Positions 34,207 to 43,236 of a stretch of 62,420 bases of DNA are shown here, piece after piece. The first letter of the stretch is position 1, and each line of letters begins with the position of its first letter. Position numbers and translations under genes: made by a program. The stretch is from Devosia elaeis (lineage in GTDB: Bacteria > Pseudomonadota > Alphaproteobacteria > Rhizobiales > Devosiaceae), in contig NZ_LVVY01000085.1 of assembly GCF_001650025.1 (NCBI RefSeq), positions 1 to 62,420 on the forward strand, read 5' to 3'. The notes beneath the pieces are model-generated. The model ran no database searches and had not been told where the DNA came from. It saw nothing but the letters and a program-made list of their open reading frames with translations.

Positions 34207-35682
34207 CTACTGAAACGCCGTCTCGGCAAAGCTCCTGAGTTTCCGCGAATGCAGCCGCTCGGCCGGCTGGTCGCGCAGGATTTCCATCGCGCGCAACCCC
34301 ACCTGCAGATGCCGGTTCACCTGGGTGCGATAAAAGTCCGAGGCCATGCCGGGCAGCTTCAATTCGCCATGCAGCGGCTTGTCGGAGACGCAGAGCAGGG
34401 TGCCATAGGGCACGCGGAAGCGGAAACCATTGGCGGCGATAGTGGCGCTTTCCATGTCCAGCGCCACGGCGCGCGACTGGCTCAATTGCCGCGTGATCGC
34501 CACCTGGTCCCAGAGTTCCCAATTGCGGTTATCGAAGGTGGCCACCGTGCCGGTGCGCATGATCTTCTTGGTCTCGATCCCCTCGGTCTGGGTGATTTCC
34601 TCCACCGCCTGTTCCAGCGCCACCTGCACCTCGGCCAGGGCCGGAATCGGCACGGACAGGGGCAGATCGGCGTCGAGCACATGGTCCTCGCGCACATAGG
34701 CATGGGCCAGCACGTAATCGCCCAGCTCCTGCGAATTGCGCAGCCCCGCGCAATGGCCCAGCATGATCCAGGCATGCGGCCGCAGCACCGCGATATGGTC
34801 GGTAATGGTCTTGGCGTTGGATGGCCCCACGCCGATATTGACCATGGTGATGCCGCGCCCGCCTTCGCCCACCAGGTGATAGGCCGGCATTTGCGGAATG
34901 CGCGGCGGCGGATTGCCGGTAATGCCGCCGCCGGTCAGCATATTGTCCGTCGCCACGTTCCCCGGCTCGATGAAGCGCTGGTAATGGGGATGTTTCTCGC
35001 TCATCCAGCCTTTGGCGATGCGGCAGAATTCGTCGATATAGAACTGGTAATTGGTGAAGATCACGAAGTTCTGGAAATGCTCGGCATCGGTGCCGGTATA
35101 ATGGGCCAGCCGGAACAGCGAATAATCCACGCGCGGCGCCGTGAAGGCGGACAGCGGGTAGGGTCCGCCGCGCGGCGGCACATAGGTGCCATTGGCGATT
35201 TCGTCGTCGGTATTGGCCAGATCCGGCGCGTCGAACAGGTCGCGCAGCGGCACGTCCAGCGCGTTGAGCGTCGCCCCGTCGACATGGTCGCGCGGCCCCA
35301 GCGCGAAATGCAGCGGGATCGGTGTTTCCGATTCGCCCACATCGATCGTGCCGCCGTGATTCTTGAGGATCACCGCGAACTGCTCCTGCAGATAGCCCCG
35401 GAACAGGTCCGGCGCCGTCACCGTGGTGCGGTAGAGGCCGGGGGTGTGCAGATAGCCATAGGGCAGGGTGCTCTCATGCTTGGAATAGCTGGTCGAGCGC
35501 ACTTCCACCTGCGGATAGAAGGCGCGCACCCGCCCCTCGGGCACGATGCCATTGGTCAGCGCCTCCAGGTGCCCCCGGATGAATTCGCAATTGCGATGAT
35601 AGATCTGCGCCACATGGGCCCAGGCCTCGGCGGGGTCGGTGAAAGAACGCTTGTCGAGGCGCGGCGGAGTGAGGGTGGTCAT
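34207..35682 (-). CDS. amn: AMP nucleosidase
   Basis: 491 residues, matching E. coli Amn (484). The N-terminal domain includes IYHRNCEFIRGHLEALTNG and GRVRAFYPQVEVRSTSYSK. The C-terminal nucleoside-phosphorylase-like domain includes ITMVNIGVGPSNAKTITDHIAVLRPHAWIMLGHCAGLR, ALDMESATIAANGFRFRVPYGTLLCVSDKPLHGELKLPGMASDFYR. It splits AMP into adenine and ribose-5-phosphate and helps regulate AMP levels. The ATG at 35682 is at the family position. Confidence 0.95.
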   Translation of the reverse strand: MTTLTPPRLDKRSFTDPAEAWAHVAQIYHRNCEFIRGHLEALTNGIVPEGRVRAFYPQVEVRSTSYSKHESTLPYGYLHTPGLYRTTVTAPDLFRGYLQEQFAVILKNHGGTIDVGESETPIPLHFALGPRDHVDGATLNALDVPLRDLFDAPDLANTDDEIANGTYVPPRGGPYPLSAFTAPRVDYSLFRLAHYTGTDAEHFQNFVIFTNYQFYIDEFCRIAKGWMSEKHPHYQRFIEPGNVATDNMLTGGGITGNPPPRIPQMPAYHLVGEGGRGITMVNIGVGPSNAKTITDHIAVLRPHAWIMLGHCAGLRNSQELGDYVLAHAYVREDHVLDADLPLSVPIPALAEVQVALEQAVEEITQTEGIETKKIMRTGTVATFDNRNWELWDQVAITRQLSQSRAVALDMESATIAANGFRFRVPYGTLLCVSDKPLHGELKLPGMASDFYRTQVNRHLQVGLRAMEILRDQPAERLHSRKLRSFAETAFQ

Positions 35683-35997
35683 TTCGTCCTCTGGCGCGGT
35701 CCCGCGGATCGGGCCGCTTGGCTGGAATCGTCTGAAATCTCGGCCTCACTATAGAAGCCGCATGACACCTTCTCAACGGCGCCGCCCGGCGCCCCGCCGG
35801 CTTTCACAAACCGGTGACCCGCTCTTTTCTTGCCGCAATTACCACCCATCTTCGGGACAGTTCATCGGCAAGGCAAGCGACCCATGCACCCGATGAGCGG
35901 GAGGCGGTTCGCCGCTTGTCCCCCAAGCCCTCAACAGCGCGGTGGACCGCTCTCCGCATAGAGGCCGCCCGGCAGGAATGCCGTGGCGGCCTTTCTC
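35683..35997. other. 315-bp gap with a plus-strand terminator and no recognised gene
   Basis: It should contain the amn promoter. The remaining sequence has only short unconvincing reading frames and ends in the hairpin at 35962-35992. Confidence 0.5.
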
Positions 35998-35999
35998 TT
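35962..35999 (+). terminator. Hairpin followed by T-rich tract on the plus strand
   Basis: AGGCCGCC/GGCGGCCT, with an inner GGCA/TGCC pair and a GGAA loop, then TTCTCTTA. The T-rich side is on the plus strand although both flanking genes are on the minus strand. On the minus strand it lies just after the DUF1176-like stop but lacks a T-run. Confidence 0.55.
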
Positions 36000-36606
36000 A
36001 TGTCCCGGTATAATCGAGCACGGTTTCGGGGTTGAACTCGCCGTCATAGCTGGCATCGACTTCATAGCGCACGAGCACGAATTCGCCTTCCCGGAACACC
36101 CAAGTGCCCGCCGAGCTCGCATCACCCAGCCCGCGCCATTTCGAATAGGAGGTGATGGTTCTGGTCTCCTCGTCGAAATCGGAATTGACCAGCACCAGCG
36201 ACGTGCTCATGCCGACGACCGGCACGCTGAGCAGCTTGCCGTCGATACCGCTGTCACCCTCATATTGCGGGTCGACATCGGGCATGGCGAAGGCCAGCGG
36301 CGTCAGGCCATCGAGCTTGCGATAAATGTAATAGGCATGGCTCATGTTATAGGCGCCGGCCATGCAGAACACGGAGAACAGGGTGACCTCTTCGGGCTCG
36401 ACCTCGTCGCTCCAGCTCGGCTGGTAGCTGAACGTCCAGCTGGCGATGGGCTGGTCCGGCATGAATTCGTCATCCATGTTGCACCATTCGCCGCCGGCGA
36501 GCTTGTGCAGCGCTGCCACCCGCTCCGTCAGCGCCTCCTTTTCCTTGCCGGCAACAGGGCTCAGTGAAAGCGCCGCCAGGGGCAGCCAAAGCAATGGACG
36601 GATCAT
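35998..36606 (-). CDS. Secreted DUF1176-like protein
   Basis: 202 residues with a short Sec-type signal ([20 protein letters not shown]). The C-terminal [33 protein letters not shown] is the typical end of DUF1176 proteins. Here the usual cysteines of that region are absent, with only two Cys left in the mature part (WCN and FCM). Function is unknown and a periplasmic location is expected. The ATG at 36606 precedes the signal. It is divergent from folD with a 73-bp gap. Confidence 0.75.
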   Translation of the reverse strand: MIRPLLWLPLAALSLSPVAGKEKEALTERVAALHKLAGGEWCNMDDEFMPDQPIASWTFSYQPSWSDEVEPEEVTLFSVFCMAGAYNMSHAYYIYRKLDGLTPLAFAMPDVDPQYEGDSGIDGKLLSVPVVGMSTSLVLVNSDFDEETRTITSYSKWRGLGDASSAGTWVFREGEFVLVRYEVDASYDGEFNPETVLDYTGT

Positions 36607-36679
36607 CCCGCATCCCTTATGTCGAAGCCGAAACGCGGGACCGCCTCCCGCGCCTCCATTCAAGCAGATCGAGGCCGAT

Positions 36680-37582
36680 ATGACCGCAAAAATCATCGAT
36701 GGCAAAGCCTTCGCCGAAAACCTGCGCAGCCGCATTGCCGGCCATGTCGAACGCCTCAAGGCCGAGCACGGCATCACGCCGGGTCTTGCCGTGGTCATTG
36801 TCGGCGAGGACCCGGCCAGCCAGGTCTATGTGTCGTCCAAGGCCAAGCAGACCGCCGAAGTCGGCATGAATTCCTACAAGCACGAATTGCCCGCCGATAT
36901 ATCGGAGGCCGACCTTCTGGCGCTGATCCATCGGCTCAATGCCGATCCCGCCGTGCATGGCATTCTCGTCCAGATGCCCGTGCCCAGGCATATCGATCCC
37001 AACAAGGTCATCGAAGCCATCGATCCGGCCAAGGATGTCGATTGCTTCACCCCCGCCAATGTCGGCAAGGTGCAGATTGGCCTGCCGGGCCCGGTATCCT
37101 GCACGCCGCTGGGCTGCCTCATGCTGCTGCGCGACGAACTCGGCTCGCTCGAAGGCCGTCATGCCGTCATCATCGGGCGCTCCAATCTCGTCGGCAAGCC
37201 GATGATGCAGCTGCTGCTGCGCGACAATTGCACCGTTACCGTGGCTCATTCGCGGACCAGAAACCTTGCCGACATCGTTCGCCAGGCCGATATCGTCGTG
37301 GCCGCGGTCGGCCGCCCGCAAATGGTCAAGGGCGACTGGATCAAGCCGGGCGCCACCGTCATCGATGTCGGGATCAACCGCGTGCCCGCCCCGGAAAAGG
37401 GCGAGGGCAAGACCCGGCTCGTCGGCGATGTCGATTATGCCGCCGCCGCCGAACAGGCCGCCGCCATCACCCCGGTGCCGGGCGGCGTCGGCCCGATGAC
37501 CATTGCGTGCCTGCTCGCCAATACCATCACCACGGCCAGCCTGATCAACGGCCTCACCCCGCCGGACGATCTCACCGCATGA
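36680..37582 (+). CDS. folD: Bifunctional methylenetetrahydrofolate dehydrogenase/cyclohydrolase
   Basis: 300 residues. The N-terminal domain has [23 protein letters not shown] (Y50 and catalytic K54) and [13 protein letters not shown]. The Rossmann domain has [60 protein letters not shown] and the closing [16 protein letters not shown]. It interconverts methylene-, methenyl- and 10-formyl-tetrahydrofolate using NADP. The next gene overlaps its stop by ATGA, so they are coupled. Confidence 0.96.
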   Translation: MTAKIIDGKAFAENLRSRIAGHVERLKAEHGITPGLAVVIVGEDPASQVYVSSKAKQTAEVGMNSYKHELPADISEADLLALIHRLNADPAVHGILVQMPVPRHIDPNKVIEAIDPAKDVDCFTPANVGKVQIGLPGPVSCTPLGCLMLLRDELGSLEGRHAVIIGRSNLVGKPMMQLLLRDNCTVTVAHSRTRNLADIVRQADIVVAAVGRPQMVKGDWIKPGATVIDVGINRVPAPEKGEGKTRLVGDVDYAAAAEQAAAITPVPGGVGPMTIACLLANTITTASLINGLTPPDDLTA

Positions 37583-38127
37583 GTGCCGGCCTGCACGATC
37601 CCGGCGGCAAGGTGCGCCTGCGCCTCGGCGAAGGCGTGCGCGGCGATGTGGTGATGAGCGAATGCGGCCGCTACCGCCAGGTCATGCGTCGCTGGCTGGG
37701 CGACAGCTTCCCCGCCGATTACATCCTCTTCATCGGCATGAACCCCTCCACCGCCGATGCCAGTGTCGATGATCCCACTTGCGCCCGAGAATGGACCTTC
37801 GCGAAACGCGAAGGTTTTTCAGCCATGGTGAAGTGCAATGTCGGCGATTACCGCGCCACCGACCCCAAAATGCTGATGGCCCCCGACGTCGTCGCCGTCT
37901 CCCCCGCCAATCTCCCCGCCATCCGCCAGGCGGCCCGGGGGGCATGGCGCGTCGTCCTCTGTCACGGCAAGCTCAACAAGGCGCTGGCGCCCGCCGGCCG
38001 CGCCCTGGTCGCCGCCCTGCGCGCCGACGGCATCCCCCTCTGGTGCTTCGGCACCAATGCCGACGGTTCCCCCAAGCACCCGCTATACCTGAGAGCCGAC
38101 ACCCCCCTGATTCCGTTCTCGGCCTGA
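37579..38127 (+). CDS. DUF1643 family protein
   Basis: 182 residues. [52 protein letters not shown] is the signature stretch of DUF1643, and [44 protein letters not shown] closes it. The fold resembles uracil-DNA-glycosylase-like proteins, but no function is known. The start overlaps folD (ATGA). An enormous tandem-repeat gap follows. Confidence 0.87.
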   Translation: MSAGLHDPGGKVRLRLGEGVRGDVVMSECGRYRQVMRRWLGDSFPADYILFIGMNPSTADASVDDPTCAREWTFAKREGFSAMVKCNVGDYRATDPKMLMAPDVVAVSPANLPAIRQAARGAWRVVLCHGKLNKALAPAGRALVAALRADGIPLWCFGTNADGSPKHPLYLRADTPLIPFSA

Positions 38128-39134
38128 CCGCCCATCGTCGCGGGGCTCTATTTGCGCGTCACGCACCGGCCGACACCCTCCCCCTTGCGGGGAGGGCCGG
38201 GGAGGGGGGCTCACACGCTCGAACTTGCCGGGCGATACCATGCCGCCACCCATCCCACGACGCCTCCACCCCGCCGGTCGTCACCCTCGGGCTTGACCCG
38301 AGGGCTCTTACTTCCCAGGCCAGCAGCGCATGTAGGCCCCTCGGGTCAGGCTCGAGGGTGAAGATCAGTGTGGGGTGGAATGGCGTTGGGAATAGCGCAA
38401 GGCACTGCAGCAATAGCCCAGCCGCCTCCGGGCCAATTCCTCCGACACCAGGGCTCCCGCCCCCATCCTCCCCCATCAAGGAGGAGGTGCCGCATCGCGT
38501 ATAGGGCAATGTCTGTGCCCCACGCACCGGCCGACACCCTCCCCCCTGCGGGGAGGGCCGGGGTGGGGGGCTCACACGCTCGAGCTTGCCGGGCGATACC
38601 ATGCCGCCACCCATCCCACGACGCCTCCACCCCGCCAATCGTCACCCTCGGGCTTGACCCGAGGGCTCTTACTTCCCAGGCCAGCAGCGCATGTAGGCCC
38701 CCCGGGTCAGGCCCGAGGGTGACGATCGGTGTGGGGTGGAATGGTGTTGGGAGTAGCGCAAGCCACTGCAGCAATAGCCCAGCCGCCTCCGGACGATTTG
38801 CTCCGACACCAGGGCTCCCGCACCCCCTCCCATCCTCCCCCGTCAAGGGGGAGGTGCCGCATTGCGTATGGGGCAATGTCCGTGCCCCACGCACCGGCCC
38901 GACACCCTCCCCCTTGCGGGGAGGGCCGGGGTGGGGGGCTCACGCGCTCGGACCCGTCCATCGTTACGATTGCTGCGAGAGGCGCGGATAGGGCCTACCT
39001 TCATACCCCTCCTGCCAACATCTGACAGCCTGCCAGCCAATCCTCCGCCTTGCCGCCGCCCGCGCGGCCACCTACATCACATTGCCTCCTGCGATGGCCC
39101 AGCGGCCCGCGGCGGAACCTCCTGGAGTAGCTCC
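38128..39134. repeat. 1-kb gap dominated by a 361/367-bp tandem repeat
   Basis: Unit 1 is 38160-38520 and unit 2 is 38521-38887. A truncated third copy (38888 to about 38950) reaches the CCTCCCC arm. Each unit starts CACGCACCGGCC, carries a CCTCCCCCTTGCGGGGAGG hairpin, a paired CCCTCGGG palindrome (38279-38363 and 38639-38726), an AGCCGCCTCCGG stretch, and a CATCCTCCCC/GGGGAGGTG hairpin. The minus-strand readings found here repeat with the unit and are not genes. 38951-39134 should hold the MFS promoter. Confidence 0.85.
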
Positions 39135-40334
39135 ATGAACAAGGCGCTTGTCGTCATTCTCGCCGCCGTCATGCTGGACGCCGTCGGCATCGGCCTCATC
39201 TTCCCGATCCTGCCGGCGCTGCTGCGCGAGGTCGGCCATACCAGCGACATCGCCACCATTCTCGGATTGATGCTGGCGCTTTATTCGGCCTGCCAATTCC
39301 TGTTCTCGCCCATTCTCGGCGTGCTCAGCGATCGCTTCGGCCGCCGTCCGGTCCTGCTGGTTTCCCTGGCCGGCGCCGCCATCGACTATATCGTCATGGC
39401 CTTCGCGCCCGAGCTGTGGCTGCTGGTCATCGGTCGCGCCATCGCCGGGGTCACCAGCGCCAATATGGCCGTCGCTACCGCCTATATCACCGATATCTCC
39501 AGCGAGGACGAGCGCGCCCGCCGCTTCGGCCTCTTCCATGCCATGTTCGGCATCGGCTTCATCATCGGCCCGGTTCTGGGCGGCATTCTGGGCGATCTGT
39601 GGCTGCGCTCGCCCTTCCTGGTCGCGGCGCTGCTCAATGGCATCAATTTCGCCCTGGCCCTGTTCGTCCTGCCCGAATCCCGCCCCGGACGGCGCGATGC
39701 GCGCTTCACCTGGGATACGCTCAATCCCTTCAAGCCGCTGGCCTGGGCGCTGACCTTCAAGGCGCTGATTCCGCTCATGGCCATCTATTTCATCATGAAC
39801 CTGGTCGGCACCGTCTATGGCACCACCTGGGCCATTTACAGCGAGGACAGCTTCCAGTGGAACGGCATGATGATCGGTCTGTCGCTCGGCGCCTTCGGCA
39901 TTTTCCATGCTCTGGCCCAGGCCTTTCTTACCGGCCCCGCCGTGGCGCGGCTGGGCGAGCGCTGGGCGCTGATCGTCGGCATGGCCTTCGAGACCGGAGC
40001 CATGCTCACCCTGGCCTTTGCCAGCCAGGGCTGGCTGCTCTTCCTCATGGCGCCGGTCTTCGCCCTGGGTGGCATCGGCATGCCGGCCCTGCAATCGGTC
40101 ACCACCAGGCAGGTCGATGCCGACAGGCAGGGGCAATTGCAGGGCGTGCTGGCCAGCCTGGTCAGCCTGGCCTCGGTCTTCGGGCCGCTCTTTTTCAGCT
40201 TCGTCTATCACGGCTTCCGGCCGACCTGGCCGGGGGCTGTCTGGCTGGTGGCGCTGAGTGTCTACCTGCTGGCCCTGCCGCTCATGGCCGGAATCAGGCG
40301 CACCCCGCCGCAGACGACGCCGATGGGCGCCTGA
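39135..40334 (+). CDS. MFS transporter, TetA/DHA1-like drug efflux family
   Basis: 399 residues with 12 predicted membrane segments. Motif A appears as GVLSDRFGRRPVLL (residues 62-75). LDAVGIGLIFPILPALLREVGHTS in segment 1 is the DHA1 (TetA) pattern, and GRAIAGVTSANMAVATAYITDI and FGIGFIIGPVLGGILGD (motif C) follow. It exports an unknown drug or metabolite by proton antiport; naming it a tetracycline pump would go beyond the sequence. The ATG at 39135 has GGAG upstream (CTGGAGTAGCTCC). Confidence 0.9.
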   Translation: MNKALVVILAAVMLDAVGIGLIFPILPALLREVGHTSDIATILGLMLALYSACQFLFSPILGVLSDRFGRRPVLLVSLAGAAIDYIVMAFAPELWLLVIGRAIAGVTSANMAVATAYITDISSEDERARRFGLFHAMFGIGFIIGPVLGGILGDLWLRSPFLVAALLNGINFALALFVLPESRPGRRDARFTWDTLNPFKPLAWALTFKALIPLMAIYFIMNLVGTVYGTTWAIYSEDSFQWNGMMIGLSLGAFGIFHALAQAFLTGPAVARLGERWALIVGMAFETGAMLTLAFASQGWLLFLMAPVFALGGIGMPALQSVTTRQVDADRQGQLQGVLASLVSLASVFGPLFFSFVYHGFRPTWPGAVWLVALSVYLLALPLMAGIRRTPPQTTPMGA

Positions 40335-40539
40335 ACCGGGATATGTGCAAAACTCCCGGGAAACCGGGCTTCGGGCGGCAAACTGGGCTTGCGGGGCCTC
40401 TTTTTCCGGTCCATTAACAGTTTTGCACCGCCGGGCCGTCGAAAACCCCCGGATTTCCTTGCGTTTCGTACAGAATCGCCAAAGGTTGTCGTGGTTTTCG
40501 TTCGCCAGAGACGGCGGGCATTCACTGTGAGGAAACGCT

Positions 40540-40812
40540 ATGAACAAAAACGATCTGGTTGGCGTCGTTGCCGACAAGGCTACGATCACCAAGGCACAGG
40601 CCGCCGAAGCGGTTGACGCAGTGTTCGAAGCCATCACCGCAGCCCTCAAGGGCGGCGACGAGGTTCGTCTGGTCGGTTTCGGCACCTTTGCCGTCTCCAA
40701 GCGCAAGGCTTCCACCGGCCGCAATCCGGCCACTGGCGCCGAGATTCAGATCCCGGCTTCGAACCAGGCCAAGTTCAAGCCCGGCAAGGGTCTCAAGGAC
40801 GCGATCAACTAA
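40540..40812 (+). CDS. hupB: DNA-binding protein HU
   Basis: 90 residues. MNKNDLVGVVADKATITKAQAAEAVDAVFEAITAALKGGDEVRLVGFGTFAVSKRKASTGRNPATGAEIQIPASNQAKFKPGKGLKDAIN covers a complete HU; GRNPATGxxIxIPA is the DNA-bending beta-arm with the intercalating Pro. GAGGAAACGCT before the ATG is a good ribosome site. HU compacts the nucleoid. In most rhizobia hup follows lon; here an MFS gene is upstream instead. It has its own terminator downstream. Confidence 0.96.
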   Translation: MNKNDLVGVVADKATITKAQAAEAVDAVFEAITAALKGGDEVRLVGFGTFAVSKRKASTGRNPATGAEIQIPASNQAKFKPGKGLKDAIN

Positions 40813-40918
40813 GATCGTTTCCTGCGGCGGCATCGTGGGACGGGCCGGGTCCGGCCTTCCGCAGGGCGATGCCGCGGCACAGGATTAGGGCGCACCTTGT
40901 CGTGGCCGCCCTAGGCAA

Positions 40919-40957
40919 TCGGCTCCGCGCAGGACGCGCCGGAGCCGTCTTGCTTTA
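40919..40957 (+). terminator. Terminator-like hairpin after hup
   Basis: GGCTCC (40921-40926) pairs with GGAGCC (40941-40946) and an inner GCGC/GCGC helix extends it. The hairpin is followed by GTCTTGCTTTATAA, which is moderately T-rich. It lies about 110 bp after the hup stop. Confidence 0.55.
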
Positions 40958-40966
40958 TAATGCCAG

Positions 40967-40995
40967 TTGACGGGCCGGGGCAGGCACCCTAATCA
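40967..40995 (+). promoter_or_regulatory. Predicted promoter of tRNA-Val
   Basis: The -35 box is TTGACG (40967-40972), followed by a 17-nt spacer and the -10 box TAATCA (40990-40995), 27 bp before the mature tRNA start. Inferred from spacing and box match. Confidence 0.5.
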
Positions 40996-41022
40996 GGGCG
41001 CCGTTCCGTTTCCGAACGGCAC

Positions 41023-41098
<76 letters not shown>

Positions 41099-41301
41099 TC
41101 CGCCTTCGCGGATTTTTCACCTGCATCGCTGTCAGCGTTCACAGACTGCTAGCGTTCTGTCGCCGGGAGCGACGTCGGGCGACAAAAGTGCGCCTTTTGC
41201 GCGTCGCTTCAAAAAACCGGCGTTAGTTCTTCTAGGAACAGAAGTTTTCCACAGACGAAACCCGGCTTCACAAAAATGTCGCGCTAACGCGACGAGGTCG
41301 C

Positions 41302-41330
41302 TTGACTTCACCGAAGGGGGTCGGTAAACG
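41302..41330 (+). promoter_or_regulatory. Predicted promoter of tRNA-Asp
   Basis: The -35 box is TTGACT (41302-41307), in the alphaproteobacterial context CTTGAC. A 17-nt spacer and the -10 box TAAACG (41325-41330) follow. The mature tRNA begins 37 bp downstream. Confidence 0.5.
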
Positions 41331-41367
41331 GACCCCACGTTGCGCGAACGACTGGTTCGCAAGCGCT

Positions 41368-41444
<77 letters not shown>

Positions 41445-41581
41445 TTTATTTCCTTGAAATTATTGGCGTTTTGGAAGCGGTCCAGGTTTGGATCGGCTTC
41501 ATTTCGTCGTGAGCCTCGTGACCGCGGCGGCCTTTCGGGTCCATAAAGCCGGTGGATATCGTCCATTCGCGAGGTGTCGAC

Positions 41582-42301
41582 GTGCCCGCTCGCTCTCCTG
41601 ATCGCCGCAAAATCCTTGCCGGCCTGGCTGCCATGCCATTGATTGCCTTGCCCTTTTTCTCGCGTCCGGTCCGGTCGCAGGAACAGCCGGTCGTCATCCC
41701 GTCCCCCGAAAACGATCCGCCCGACACTAGCGAAACCGCGAAGGCCGTCCTGGCCGGCGGCTGTTTCTGGGGCGTGCAGGGCGTGTTCCAGCGCGTCAAG
41801 GGCGTCACGAGCGCCATATCGGGCTATTCGGGCGGCGCGGCCGAAACCGCGACCTATGAACAGACCTCGCGGGGCGATACCGGCCACGCCGAAGCCGTTG
41901 AAATCACTTACGATCCGCGTGAGGTCAGCTTCGGCACCCTGCTGCACATCTATTTCTCGGTCGCCCACAATCCGACCCAGCTCAATTACCAGGGGCCTGA
42001 TCACGGCACGCAATATCGATCGACGATCTTCCCTGTCACCCAGGCCCAGGACGAGATCGCCCGCGCCTACATCGCCCAACTGGACCGCGCCGGCCTGTTC
42101 GAAGGGCCGATCGTCACCACGCTCGAACCACTAGATGCCTTCTACCCGGCCGAGCAATACCATCAGGACTTCCTGACCCTGAATCCGAACTGGCCCTATA
42201 TAATAAAGCACGACCTGCCCAAGATCGCGGCGCTGGAGCAGTTGTTTCCCGATGATTTCCGCGCCGAGCCGGCTCTGGTGGGGCTGCTGCCCTCGGCCTG
42301 A
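41582..42301 (+). CDS. msrA: Peptide-methionine (S)-S-oxide reductase MsrA with Tat signal
   Basis: 239 residues from the GTG at 41582, which has GAGG 7 nt before it; an upstream GTG (41552) would add ten residues. A twin-arginine signal (SPDRRKILAGLAAMPLIALPFF) precedes a short linker. The MsrA domain has catalytic Cys in AGGCFWGVQGVFQRVKGV, then GYSGGAAETATYEQTSRGDTGHAEAVEITYDP, FWSVAHNPTQ-like FSVAHNPTQLNYQGPDHGTQYRS and YHQDFL. It repairs methionine sulfoxide, here probably in the periplasm. Export of MsrA by Tat is uncommon. The two outer-membrane proteins downstream are in the same direction. Confidence 0.92.
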   Translation: MPARSPDRRKILAGLAAMPLIALPFFSRPVRSQEQPVVIPSPENDPPDTSETAKAVLAGGCFWGVQGVFQRVKGVTSAISGYSGGAAETATYEQTSRGDTGHAEAVEITYDPREVSFGTLLHIYFSVAHNPTQLNYQGPDHGTQYRSTIFPVTQAQDEIARAYIAQLDRAGLFEGPIVTTLEPLDAFYPAEQYHQDFLTLNPNWPYIIKHDLPKIAALEQLFPDDFRAEPALVGLLPSA

Positions 42302-42374
42302 GCGGGCGAAATGGGAACCGGCGGGAAAGCGCTGGCGTTCCCATTTCGACAATGGCCGAACACAGGAGGCAGCG

Positions 42375-42920
42375 ATGGATATGACCAGGATTGTCCTTGT
42401 GGCCGTCATTTCCGCGGCACCAATGGGTATGGCACATGCGGCGGACATGATCACCGTGCCGACCTCCACCCGTGTGGAATTGCCCGTGCATGACCAAGCC
42501 GGTTTCGACTGGAGCGGCTTTTACGCGGGCGTCTATGCGGGCGTTCAGGACAGCGCGACGGGCGGCACGCAGTTCGGGGCGGGCGTCAATGCCGGCGTGA
42601 ACGCGCAGTTCGACTTTTACCTCCTGGGCGCCGAGGTGGCCGTGCACGGCCTGACCGATGCCGGGGCAGGCGAGACATCCTATGGGCAAATCCTGGGTCG
42701 GGCCGGTCTCGTCGCCACCGACGACGTCATGATCTATGCCGCCGGTGGCTACGGGATGGATCTCGGCCCGCCCAGCGAAGAGGACATTCTGGCAGGCGGC
42801 GGGGTGGAGCTGGCAGTGACCGATTCCGTGTCCGTGCGCGCGCAATATCTGCACGGATTCCCCGTCGCGGGCGGCGAGCCGAAGAATCAGTTCACCTTCG
42901 GCGCCAATATCCATTTCTAG
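42375..42920 (+). CDS. Small outer-membrane beta-barrel protein (Omp25/31-like), paralogue 1
   Basis: 181 residues with a signal peptide (cleaved after AHA, about residue 22) and a C-terminal Phe (FGANIHF), as barrels have. FDWSGFYAGVYAGVQ and the alternating GLVATDDVMIYAAGGYGMDLG, GGGVELAVTDSVSVRAQYLHGF follow the Omp25/Omp31/LomR surface-antigen pattern of rhizobia and Brucella. The barrel strands are fewer than in the 230-260-residue relatives, so it is shorter than usual. AGGAGG sits 4 nt before the ATG. It shares FDWxGxYxG with the next gene. Confidence 0.82.
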   Translation: MDMTRIVLVAVISAAPMGMAHAADMITVPTSTRVELPVHDQAGFDWSGFYAGVYAGVQDSATGGTQFGAGVNAGVNAQFDFYLLGAEVAVHGLTDAGAGETSYGQILGRAGLVATDDVMIYAAGGYGMDLGPPSEEDILAGGGVELAVTDSVSVRAQYLHGFPVAGGEPKNQFTFGANIHF

Positions 42921-43236
42921 AAAATATGGCACTGGGCCCGTCGGGACGCAGAATCGCCGGCGGGCCGGTTCCATTCATGACAATCCTATGGCAGAACGGG
43001 CCTTAATTCCCGGTCCTGAGGCTCTCGCAGCGCCGGCCGGGAGGCGCAAAACCGGCCTTCAAGGCGGCATTTGTATCAAATTGAACCAATTCCGGGGCAT
43101 TCCTGCAACAGGTGCCCGAAAATGGTCATTAAATCTTATCCGCGCTGCGGAATTTGAGCATTCACGGGGTTGTCAGTCTCTCACCCGTGAGGCATCTATC
43201 GTCCGACTACGGTTAACTCTATTGGGAGTGCAAGAT
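42921..43236. other. 316-bp gap between the two outer-membrane protein genes
   Basis: No gene was seen in this AT-richer leader. A likely promoter and a long 5' untranslated region for the highly expressed second barrel gene fall here. TTGAGC (about 43157) and an inverted repeat CTCACCC...GGGTGAG-like element near 43190 were noted, with GGGAGTGCAAGAT as the ribosome site. Confidence 0.45.

Noticed and set aside
35639..36035. Short plus-strand reading frames between amn and the DUF1176-like gene
   Set aside because: No ribosome sites or recognisable domains; they cross the terminator hairpin.
38159..38894. Two minus-strand reading frames of about 160-180 residues
   Set aside because: They repeat with the 361-bp tandem unit and consist of translated palindromes.
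38160..38950. CRISPR array
   Set aside because: Units are 361-367 bp and near-identical throughout, with no short repeat/unique spacer pattern and no cas genes.
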